From positions 1 to 64,000 of the forward strand of contig JAJRQO010000034.1 of the NCBI GenBank assembly GCA_024280215.1: DNA of 64,000 nucleotides, in the 5' to 3' direction. This document shows positions 38,257-47,600 of the stretch, piece after piece. The position numbers and the translations under genes are program-made. A model generated the notes under the pieces. The model had not been told where the DNA came from. It saw nothing but the letters and a program-made list of their open reading frames with translations, and searched no databases. How positions within the stretch are numbered: the stretch's first letter is position 1; every line of letters begins with the position of its first letter. This DNA is from Candidatus Zixiibacteriota bacterium. GTDB taxonomy: Bacteria; Zixibacteria; MSB-5A5; GN15; FEB-12.

Positions 38257-38956
38257 CGCATTAGCGATTGCTGCTCACCCTGATGATATCGAAATTACCT
38301 GTGGTGGACTTCTCATCAATATGGCAAAACAAAATCGCAAGACTGGTGCCTTAGATTTAACCCGAGGTGAGATGGGGACTTTTGGAACCCAAGCTGATCG
38401 AGACTCAGAGGCAATCGCAGCGGGTGAGATGATGGGGCTTGCCTATCGTAACAACCTCTCAATGGCGGATTCCGCCGTTGCCTATAATCAGGACAATAAA
38501 TTTAAAATTGCCCAAGTCATCCGTGACACAAAACCAGAACTCGTTATCCTTCCGCATTGGGAGCAACGACACCCCGACCACTTGGCTTGTACAAAACTTG
38601 GTTACGATGCTTGTTTTCTTGCTGGACTTAAAAAAGTTGATTTAGAGGGTGACCCCCATCGACCTCGTAAAATAATTTATATTTCATATTCACGTACTGC
38701 AGACTTTTCATTTTTAGTCAATATTTCAGATAGCTTCAAACAAAAATGTGACGCAGTGAGTGCATATGGATCTCAATTTGATAATCCAGAAAATGCAAAA
38801 CGAATTTTTCAGCCTGGTTTAGATGTCTTTGAGTATATGGAAACAAAAGCAAAATTTCTCGGTCAACTTGCGGGTGTCCAATATGCCGAATCATATTTTA
38901 TCAAAGAATCAATTCTCATTGATGACCCTCAAAATATGCCGATTGCATCAATTTAG
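38243..38956 (+). CDS. bshB1: Bacillithiol biosynthesis deacetylase BshB1
   Basis: AIAAHPDDIEITCGGLL, LDLTRGEMGTFGT, PHWEQRHPDHLA; LmbE family. Confidence 0.93.
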   Translation: MVNLDALAIAAHPDDIEITCGGLLINMAKQNRKTGALDLTRGEMGTFGTQADRDSEAIAAGEMMGLAYRNNLSMADSAVAYNQDNKFKIAQVIRDTKPELVILPHWEQRHPDHLACTKLGYDACFLAGLKKVDLEGDPHRPRKIIYISYSRTADFSFLVNISDSFKQKCDAVSAYGSQFDNPENAKRIFQPGLDVFEYMETKAKFLGQLAGVQYAESYFIKESILIDDPQNMPIASI

Positions 38957-39149
38957 CCCTGTAAGTCACAAAACAACAACAAGATAGGGCTATTATGGCA
39001 GGTTTGCTCTATTATTTATTTTATTGCACTTCAGAATTCAAAATAATCATCCGATATAACTAATAGATTATTAAATCAGGGGATACGGGTTATTTCGTCA
39101 AGAAATTTCCCTCTGTAAAATGGTCGACAAAAGCGGGGGTAGGAAAATT

Positions 39150-39184
39150 ATCCGATTGTAATTTCATACAATCGGATTTTTTTA
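39150..39184 (+). terminator. Strong intrinsic terminator 35 nt before the CDF transporter ATG
   Basis: Perfect 11-bp stem ATCCGATTGTA/TACAATCGGAT, 6-nt loop, T7 tract. Confidence 0.9.
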
Positions 39185-39218
39185 TTCTCAATTTGTCTTA
39201 CTTTTTGTATCATACGAT

Positions 39219-40103
39219 ATGACAAAACAAGAACAATATGTCAAAGATGGTTTCAAAGTTACAATTGTTGGAATTGTAGCAAACTTAGTGTTAGTAGCAC
39301 TCAAAATCTATGCTGGAATTGTTGGTAAAAGTCAGGCATTAATCGCTGATGGTATCCACTCCCTGTCTGATTTACTCTCTGATTTTGTTGTACTTGTTGG
39401 ACTGAAATGGGGTCATCAGGAAGCTGATGACAACCATCCTTTCGGGCATGGCAGAATTGAGACTATCTCAAGCATGGTCATTGGAATTCTTCTCATAGCA
39501 GCGGGTGGTGGAATTGTTTTTAATGCTGTAACTGCTCTTTATGAACATCAAAAAGCACAACCTACTTTACTCACGCTCATAATTGCTTTTTTGTCGATTG
39601 CAATAAAAGAAGCCATGTATTGGTACACTCTATTGGCTGGGAAGAGAATGAAAAGCATGCTTCTTATCGCTAATGCTTGGCATCATCGTACTGACGCTCT
39701 CTCATCGGTTGCGGTACTCATTGGAATCGGTGGCGTCTATCTCAACCCTAATTGGTATCTGGCTGACTCATTGGCTTCATTGTTTGTTACCTATTTTATC
39801 TTACGAGTTGGTGGACAGATGGTATGGCATGCTCTCAAAGAAGTTGTAGATACTGCTCCTGATAAAGAGGTCTTAGAAAACATCAAAAATGTCGCCCAGG
39901 AAGTTGATGGTGTTTTAAATGCCCATGATATTCATTCTCGTTTTTCTGGTGGGCAAATTTTCTCCGAAATTCATATTGTTGTTGACCCTGAAATCACCGT
40001 CAGGGAGGGGCATGATATTGCTGATAATGTCGAAGCAACTGTCCTTGAAAAAATCGATGATCTCGTGCGGGTAATTGTACATGTCGACCCTGAAATTGAT
40101 TGA
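39219..40103 (+). CDS. Cation diffusion facilitator (CDF) transporter
   Basis: ALIADGIHSLSDLLSDFVVLVGLKWGHQEADDNHPFGHGRIETISSM; NAWHHRTDALSS. Confidence 0.94.
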   Translation: MTKQEQYVKDGFKVTIVGIVANLVLVALKIYAGIVGKSQALIADGIHSLSDLLSDFVVLVGLKWGHQEADDNHPFGHGRIETISSMVIGILLIAAGGGIVFNAVTALYEHQKAQPTLLTLIIAFLSIAIKEAMYWYTLLAGKRMKSMLLIANAWHHRTDALSSVAVLIGIGGVYLNPNWYLADSLASLFVTYFILRVGGQMVWHALKEVVDTAPDKEVLENIKNVAQEVDGVLNAHDIHSRFSGGQIFSEIHIVVDPEITVREGHDIADNVEATVLEKIDDLVRVIVHVDPEID

Positions 40104-40197
40104 TGCTTCATTTTACAAACTGAGATAGTCGAAGTATTTCTCAATTATTAAGCCAATTTTCAATTGCAGTTGTTTAATATTTTTATATATTGTCCTC

Positions 40198-40294
40198 GGA
40201 AGTGGATGTCGTCTGGTGGCGGTCCCGGTCTTCAAAGCCGTGTGGGGGGCAATGATCTTGTCCTCGGTAGGTTCGATTCCTACCCCTTCCGCCA
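40198..40294 (+). tRNA. selC: tRNA-Sec (UCA anticodon at 40232-40234)
   Basis: GGAAGTGG...CTTCAAA anticodon loop, long variable arm GGGGGGCAA/TTGTCCTC, T-arm GTAGGTTCGATTCCTAC, encoded GCCA; strong resemblance to bacterial selC. Confidence 0.92.
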
Positions 40295-40394
40295 TTAAAC
40301 AGGCGTAGCCTGATTTACTACTTCGCACTGCGACGAAATTCATTCTTTAGTATGAAGTTATTTCCAAACATTGATTAAAATTTGATGATAACCC

Positions 40395-40994
40395 TTAAAA
40401 CCAATTCAGCTTTTGAAGTTCTGGAATTTCTTTACGCATTTTGTTAGATATATCTTCAAGTTCTCGTGCCATATCTTCAATAAGTTCTGCTCTCAGTTCT
40501 AATTTATTAGCTTTTTTCTCAATACGCTTTGCTTTTTTATCAATCTCAGCTTCTAAATCATCGGTGTCATAGTCAGGCGATAATAACTTAAAGACACAAA
40601 AAATTGCATGAAGACCTAATTTGGCACCTTCGGCACCAATTTTAGCACCATCCCAGCCTATATCCTTGGATTCTTCAATAATCATATCAACAGAGCGATA
40701 CATCTCTTTTGTCAGTTTTCGTTGTTCGGGAGTTGTTGTGATATGTTTATCGTTGATATACAATTCAAATTTTCTGTCAATCGTAAATGATGTATTCTCA
40801 TCTATGTTTTTAACTGTCAAATCGTCATCATCAAAATCAATATTGATATTGTCGATAGTAAAACCATCAAATCCAAGATGAGCATTATGCCCACTGTTTT
40901 CTTTATACTCTCTTCTCTCAGCATTAACTGACGAACTCACAATTAATAACGATAGGAATAATAGGACTGAAACAAACTGTGTGGCTTTAAACAT
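40395..40994 (-). CDS. Secreted protein resembling DUF2884/YggN family
   Basis: Signal peptide; FELYINDKHITTTPEQRKLTKEMYRSVDMIIEESKDIGWDGAKIGAEGAKLGLHAI. Confidence 0.6.
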   Translation of the reverse strand: MFKATQFVSVLLFLSLLIVSSSVNAERREYKENSGHNAHLGFDGFTIDNINIDFDDDDLTVKNIDENTSFTIDRKFELYINDKHITTTPEQRKLTKEMYRSVDMIIEESKDIGWDGAKIGAEGAKLGLHAIFCVFKLLSPDYDTDDLEAEIDKKAKRIEKKANKLELRAELIEDMARELEDISNKMRKEIPELQKLNWF

Positions 40995-41109
40995 TTTCTT
41001 CTCCTTAACTTATCTGATAATTTGATTACGTGAAGTCCTTATTAAAAGTTTCAACTCTAATTATTATTTAGAGATTGACTTTTGAGCTTATTTAAAATTA
41101 AATTGTAAT

Positions 41110-43197
41110 ATGTCTGAACTAAAACTAAACTCACCACTGCAATATGTCAAAGGAGTAGGTCCTAAAAAAGCGGAGTTCCTGCAAACACTTGGCTTCCAAA
41201 CTGTAAATGATATCCTCTTTTTCTTCCCCCGGAGTTATCTCGACCGAACCTCAGTCACTGATATAGCAAAACTTTCACCTGATACCTATGTTACGATTAT
41301 TGGTAAAGTAAAATCTCATGGTTTGCTCTATGGTCGAAAAAAAAGATACGAAGTAATATTGGAAGATGCGACAGGTGCTATCACTCTTACGTGGTTTCAT
41401 GGTATTCGATACTGGGAAAAACTTTTCAAAAAAAACCAAATCTTCGCTTGTTCAGGGCTTGTTGGCTCCTATTTCGGCATGCAGATGGTGCATCCCGACA
41501 TGGAACGACTCGAGGATGAATCCGACACTATGATTCACTCAGGTCGGATAATTCCAGTTTACCCCCAGACTGCTGAACTTTCCAAAGCGGGTTTAAATAG
41601 TAAAATGATGCGTCGTATCACAACTTATATCTTCGAAAATTTAACTGAAAATATCAAAGATTTTCTCCCTAAAAAAGTTATTCACTCTACCAAACTCCTC
41701 TCGTTAAACAACTCTCTGAAAACTATTCATTATCCAGAAAATAGGGAAGAGGTCGAACAAAGTAGAAGACGTCTTTCATTTAATGAACTATTAGATTTTC
41801 AGTTTATGGTTTTTATGCGGAAGAAAAGAAAAAACAGAATTACAAAAAAACATTCCTATACGCCAAACAAAAAACTATTTTCTGATTTCAAAAAAAATCT
41901 TCCCTTTGAGTTAACAAGTGGACAGGAAAAAGCATTACATGAAATAATTGCCGACCTCCAAAATGAATCGCCGATGTCTCGAATGTTGCAAGGTGATGTA
42001 GGTTGTGGTAAAACTGTTGTTGCTGTTTTAGCCGCTCTGTTTGCTGCACACTCAAAACTACAGACAGCTTTCATGGCTCCAACAGAAATTTTAGCCGAAC
42101 AACATTATCGTAACTGGAATTCTGTTTTAAACGAGTTTGGGATTACATCACGACTCCTGACATCCTCACAAAAAACAGCCGACAAAAAGAAAACTATTGA
42201 GCTTTGTCAAAAAGGAGAAATAGATATTCTCTTCGGGACTCACGCCTTGATTTATGATTCTGTTGTATTCAAAAAACTTGGTTTTGTTATAATTGATGAA
42301 CAACATCGTTTTGGTGTTGAACAACGAAGTCGTCTCTATGCAAAAGGGGATAACCCTGACTTACTGGTTATGACAGCAACTCCTATTCCAAGAACTCTTA
42401 CTCTGACACTCTATGGCGATTTAGATATTTCGACGATTGATTCACTCCCTTCTGGAAGACAACCGATTCAAACTGTTTGGCGGGCGGGTGATGTCCGTGA
42501 TAAAGTGTATAAATATGTTCTTGATGATGTCCAAAAAGGAGGGCAGTCCTATATCGTGTATCCACTCATTGAAAAATCTGAAATGGTACAACTTGAAAAT
42601 GTCGAAGATGCGTACAAACGTTTAACTGCTTCTACCTTTAAAGATATATCAGTCGGTATGGTACATGGCAAAATAAAACCAAAAGTACGAGATGAAATTA
42701 TTCAGAACTTTTTTGATGGTTCTATCGATGTTCTAATGGCAACGACAGTTATTGAAGTTGGGCTTGATAACCCCAATGCAACTATCATGGTCATTGAACA
42801 TGCCGAACGATTCGGGCTGGCACAACTCCATCAATTGCGTGGTCGTATCGGACGTGGGAGCAAAAAGTCAACACTCGTCGCTATTGCCCATCCACCGTTA
42901 ACAGAAATTGCAACCAAAAGACTCGAGTATTTTACTTCTACTACCGATGGATTTAAAATTTCAGAGGCTGACTTAGAACTTAGGGGACCAGGTGAACTTT
43001 TTGGTTTAAGGCAATCTGGAGAGCTACGATTTCAAAATGTTCGATTAGGTGATGACAAGGACCTGCTTGAAACATCTCGAAAACTTTTAGAATATCTCTT
43101 TCAAAATGAAAACAAACTTGACTCTGACTACAAGAAATTGCATTCTTATTTAGTGAAAAATGTAAACAAAGAACTTATCGAATTAGGAGGTGCCTAA
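41110..43197 (+). CDS. recG: ATP-dependent DNA helicase RecG
   Basis: PLQYVKGVGPKKAEFL, MLQGDVGCGKTVVAVLAA, IIDEQHRFGVEQR, LRGRIGRGSKKS. Confidence 0.97.
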   Translation: MSELKLNSPLQYVKGVGPKKAEFLQTLGFQTVNDILFFFPRSYLDRTSVTDIAKLSPDTYVTIIGKVKSHGLLYGRKKRYEVILEDATGAITLTWFHGIRYWEKLFKKNQIFACSGLVGSYFGMQMVHPDMERLEDESDTMIHSGRIIPVYPQTAELSKAGLNSKMMRRITTYIFENLTENIKDFLPKKVIHSTKLLSLNNSLKTIHYPENREEVEQSRRRLSFNELLDFQFMVFMRKKRKNRITKKHSYTPNKKLFSDFKKNLPFELTSGQEKALHEIIADLQNESPMSRMLQGDVGCGKTVVAVLAALFAAHSKLQTAFMAPTEILAEQHYRNWNSVLNEFGITSRLLTSSQKTADKKKTIELCQKGEIDILFGTHALIYDSVVFKKLGFVIIDEQHRFGVEQRSRLYAKGDNPDLLVMTATPIPRTLTLTLYGDLDISTIDSLPSGRQPIQTVWRAGDVRDKVYKYVLDDVQKGGQSYIVYPLIEKSEMVQLENVEDAYKRLTASTFKDISVGMVHGKIKPKVRDEIIQNFFDGSIDVLMATTVIEVGLDNPNATIMVIEHAERFGLAQLHQLRGRIGRGSKKSTLVAIAHPPLTEIATKRLEYFTSTTDGFKISEADLELRGPGELFGLRQSGELRFQNVRLGDDKDLLETSRKLLEYLFQNENKLDSDYKKLHSYLVKNVNKELIELGGA

Positions 43198-43198
43198 A

Positions 43199-43535
43199 AT
43201 GAATCCTGACTTACAAAAAGTTGATCCACACTTTATGCAAATAGTGCTTTCGCTCCAAGCGGCAGCTATGCAATACATGGGAAAAGTACTCAACCCTATG
43301 ACATCAAAAATCGAACGTGATCTAATGATGGCTCAAAATAGTATCGATATGCTCACTATGCTGGAGCTAAAGATAAAAAAATAATCTATCTGACGATGAA
43401 GCAAAGATGATTGAACATGTCTTATATGAGTTACGTCTCAATTTTGTAGATGAAAAAAATAAAAAAGAAGAACCTCAAGTTGATGCTCCTGAAAACGCAA
43501 AAATTGACGAAAACAATGAGAGTAAAGAAAATTAA
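43199..43535 (+). pseudogene. DUF1844 family protein, frame-broken at an A7 run (43375-43381)
   Basis: 0-frame MNPDLQKVDPHFMQIVLSLQAAAMQYMGKVLNP...MLTMLELKIK stops at 43384; remainder NNLSDDEAKMIEHVLYELRLNFVDE... continues in the +1 frame to 43535. Confidence 0.7.
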
Positions 43536-43658
43536 GAATTTTAAGGATAATTTCTTCAAAATAGTTGTATAAGCTTGTACCTTTAAATAACTTAAATATG
43601 AAAATTCTTTTACCTAACTACTTGCCAAAAAGCTTTAAAAACCGTATATTAAAAAGTA

Positions 43659-44615
43659 ATGGAAATGACTGAACGACTGGAAGTTAACTCCGATATGACA
43701 AACGAAAAGATGCATGACATCTTTGGTGCAATTTTAGAAGTTGAGACAGACTTATCAAAGTACTCAAGTTTTCATACGGGTGGTAAGGCTTCCTATTTCA
43801 TACATGCTAAAACCGTAGGCCAAACGGTTCAGGCAGTGCAATCAGCTTCAAATGAAAATATACCGTTTATTGTCATTGGAGGCGGGTCAAACTTGCTTGT
43901 TTCAGACTCGGGTTATAATGGCTTAGTCATCAAAGTTGATGTCTCTGGCTTGCAAATGATTGCTAATGAGTCTATTGAATGTGGTGCTGGTGAAGATTTA
44001 ATGTCGTTGGTTAATTTCTCTGTCGAAAATAGCCTTCAGGGTTTAGAGTTTGCCGCTGGGATATGGGGGTCTGTTGGTGGTGCTGTCTTTGGCAATGCTG
44101 GTGCTTACGGTGGAGAAATTAAAGATGTACTGACCGAAATTCTCCTGCTTGACCGAAATGGAAAAACAAAAATAGTCACTCCAGAGTACTGTAAATTCGG
44201 ATATAGAGACTCATATCTGAAAATTACAAAAGAAATCATTTTGTCTGTGAAACTGAAGCTTAAAAAAGGAAATAAAACTAAGTTACAGGCTAAAGTTGAT
44301 GATATCTTAGCAACAAGAGCAGCAAAACATCCTGTTGAACAATTTTGTGCAGGAAGCTTTTTTAAAAATATACCTGATCCCAACGAAAAATATGGTAAAT
44401 TACCCGTTGGAAGGCTTCTCGAAGAGGTTGGGGCAAAAAATATCTCCGTTGGTGGAGCAAAAGTATTTGAAAAACACGCAAATATTATTATAAATGATGG
44501 TACCGCTACCTCGAAAGATATTCGAGAATTAGCCGATATATTAAAACAGAAAGTGTTTGATTCGTTTGGTATCACATTAGAAGATGAAGTGATTTCAATC
44601 GGAAATTTCTTATAA
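43659..44615 (+). CDS. murB: UDP-N-acetylenolpyruvoylglucosamine reductase
   Basis: SSFHTGGKASYF, IGGGSNLLVSDSGYNGLVIK, FAAGIWGSVGGAVFGNAGAYGGEI, FCAGSFFKNI. Confidence 0.96.
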   Translation: MEMTERLEVNSDMTNEKMHDIFGAILEVETDLSKYSSFHTGGKASYFIHAKTVGQTVQAVQSASNENIPFIVIGGGSNLLVSDSGYNGLVIKVDVSGLQMIANESIECGAGEDLMSLVNFSVENSLQGLEFAAGIWGSVGGAVFGNAGAYGGEIKDVLTEILLLDRNGKTKIVTPEYCKFGYRDSYLKITKEIILSVKLKLKKGNKTKLQAKVDDILATRAAKHPVEQFCAGSFFKNIPDPNEKYGKLPVGRLLEEVGAKNISVGGAKVFEKHANIIINDGTATSKDIRELADILKQKVFDSFGITLEDEVISIGNFL

Positions 44616-44673
44616 GGAGAACCTATCGAGCGTTTGGTAATTAAAGTAAAATAAATACAATCTATGAATTGTT

Positions 44674-47600
44674 GTGAAAATTAAAAATAAAATACTTCTT
44701 CATCTTTTGCTTATTTCGATAGCAGTTCAATTAACTGCTGTATTGTCGTATGCACAAATCGGATTTCATGCCAAGCTTGATACGCCTCCTTCTTTTGTCT
44801 CAAGTTATGAAGAAGTAGAAGATAAAGTCTCTGTTGCAATATATCCTCAAACATTTCCTATCCTTGACAAGTGGTTACGCTATAAACCAAGAGCAGTGTC
44901 TTCTAACTTTGCAGAAGGTTCTATTCGATTTGAAACCCAGTATTACGGGGTTAGAAGAGAAAAATATTATTTGACTCCTATTTCAGTTGATGCTGAAAAT
45001 TATTCCAATTTTAGAATTCAAAAAGCTCTGATGAATTCTCTTGCTGAAGGATTTAGCAACTCGATTGTCAAATCTGATGAGAAAAAAAGAAGATCTGGAT
45101 TAGGTTTGCAAGTCGCACTTCCAAAACGTTTGGAAAAAATATTTGGAGAAGGTTCGGCTGGTCTTAAAATTTCAGGTCGAAGAAGAATTTCATTTGCTGG
45201 CCGTTCAAACTGGTCTGATGATGTTACGACAGGTGTGCAACAAAGTAAATTCCCATCCTTAGTTATGGATCAAGTTTCCAGATTCGATATTACTGGTACA
45301 ATCGGTTCAAAGATTACTGTAAAAGTCTCTCAGGATTCCCAGACAGATATTCCTTTGTCCAATGCTATTCAGATTCGATACAAAGGTGACGAAGATGATG
45401 TCCTTAAATCGATTGAAGCTGGTAACACAACCTTGTCACTTCCAAATACTAAATTTGTTGGTTACTCATCACGTATCAGAGGACTTTTTGGTCTCAAAGC
45501 TGAAGCACAAGTTGGTAATTTACGTATTACAGGGATTGCATCTCAAGAAAAAGGATCTTCGGAAACAACATCCATTACAGCTGGAGGTGAAGAAAGTTTA
45601 GAATATTTACGTGACTATGAATATGTTGAGCGTCGGGTGTTTGACCTTGTCTTACCGTCTGAGGGTATTGTCCCATCAGATAGAGTTTCAAAAATATTCT
45701 TATATGAATCAGTGCCAAGTTATAATGCTGATACGATTACGACCATCGCCAATTTTTATGTAAAACCTGATTCTATTTCTGCCTATAAATCAGAAGCTGT
45801 GACTGGTAATGATACAAAAGTAAGAGAAATTCCTGACACCAAATATCAACTCTATCATGATAGAGATGTTCCCTATATTGTTTTCAATACCCCTCAGTCG
45901 AGAAATAATACTATTGGGCTCTACATGGAAATAATTAGTGAAAATGGTGACACAACTTTCTTTGGAAATTTAAGTGATACTTTAAATGTGTTTGACACAA
46001 CGACAACTGGAATTGATACTACAAATGTCTGGCGACTTAAATTATTAGTACCTTCTGATGCTCTACAACCAAGCCCAAGAGATGAAACATGGCAACTTAT
46101 GTGGAGAAACTGTTATAGCATCCCAAAAGGAACTGCTATTGAAGATATTAAATTTAAAGTTCGTCAAGGTCTTGAAGGAACAGAGAGAAATGTAGGTTCT
46201 TTTCTCTTCCAAGGTATCCCACCCAAAACTGATAACTATTTAGAAATATTAGGACTCGATTTACGGAATTCAAATTCAGATACCGAAATTCCAGATGAAA
46301 TTGTTGATGAAAACCCATTTAATTTTAGGTCAGATTGGGGACTCATTATTTTTCCAAGTAGAACTCCTTTTGATGACGACACAACCTATTCATATGGTTC
46401 TTATCAGTTACCTGAGTTAGAAATAAAAGTTCCAGAGATTTATAACTATGACTCTTGGACAACTAAAACGGAAGCAAGTAAATACTTTATTGAGATGGTT
46501 ACAACTACGCGTGGTTCAATTATCAGGCTCAATAGAGCAAATATTATTGACGGCTCCGAACGGATTACTGCCAATGGGGATCTTCTGGTCAAGGGGCAAG
46601 ATTATGATATCAATTATGACTTTGGACAAGTAACACTTAGGTCTGAAAAAGCAACCGACCCTAACTCTGAAATTAAAATTGATTTTGAATATGCTCCATT
46701 CTTTGCTGTTCAAAAAAAATCACTCCTTGGCTTTCGGGCTGAATATGAGTGGAGTAAAGATTTGAAATTTGGTTCAACGTTCTTATATAAATCAGATAAA
46801 GCACAAGAGCGGAAACCAAAAGTTGGCCAAGAGACTGCCCGTACTGTAATCTTTGACACCGACTTATCGCTAAAACTACATCCTGAATTTTTAACAACTA
46901 TGATTGACGCTCTGCCACTTATTGAAACAGAAGCAAAATCAAATCTTACTATTTCAGCAGAACTTGCACAGTCACATCCAAATCCAAATGTCAATGATAT
47001 TGCTTATGTTGATGATTTCGAAAGTTCTCTGGATAATATCTCTCTCGGCTTATTTAGAACTAATTGGAAACATGCCTCGCAACCACAACAACTTGATGGT
47101 AAAGGGTATTTGAAGACAAAAATGCTTTGGTATAATCCAGAAACATCTCCTCTCACTACAGATGTGTATGATAGAGATATTAAAGTGGGGACAGGTGTTA
47201 AGCAGACTTTCCGTATGGTTTTCAGAGCTAACCAAATAGTCTATGACTCTGAGATTGACGAAGTTCCTAATCCGATTGATTCTACAAGTGTCAAAACTTG
47301 GGGGGGCTTTATGAGATACTTTGGTTCTCCACTTGATGAAAGTCGAGTCAAACTTTTTGAAGTGAGATTAAAAGGTCGGAGAGGTAAAATCCATTTAGAC
47401 TTTGGGGCAATCAATGAAGATATAAATAAAAATACAAATGCTGATACCGAAGATAGAGATGCAAGTGAAGAAATTGATTTAGCGGGTACTGAAGATACTG
47501 GTTTAGATAAGTTGATGGATGAATTTGAAGTACCTGCTCATATTGACTCTGCTGATATTGATGCATACCTTGCTGCAAATCCTGATCCGCATGGCGACAA

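Noticed and set aside
38954-38992. TAGCCCT...AGGGCTA inverted repeat after bshB1 as another member of the GTAGGG family
   Set aside because: Stem includes the bshB1 stop codon, loop is 25 nt and the GTAGG header is missing; more likely chance or a weak terminator.
40113-40343. - strand ORF with MAEGVGIEPTEDKIIAPHTALKTGTATRRHPLP
   Set aside because: It is the antisense of the tRNA-Sec gene; the 'AEGVGIEPTE' string is a classic spurious ORF over tRNA genes.
43375-43384. Canonical -1 programmed frameshift at A_AAA_AAA in the DUF1844 gene
   Set aside because: A -1 slip leads into the wrong frame (ATA ATC TAT CTG...). The homologous continuation needs +1 (or -2), so a standard -1 slippery-site model does not fit.
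43382-43384. Stop codon in DUF1844 as a possible recoded selenocysteine given the Sec genes
   Set aside because: The stop is TAA, not TGA, and the continuation is in a different frame.
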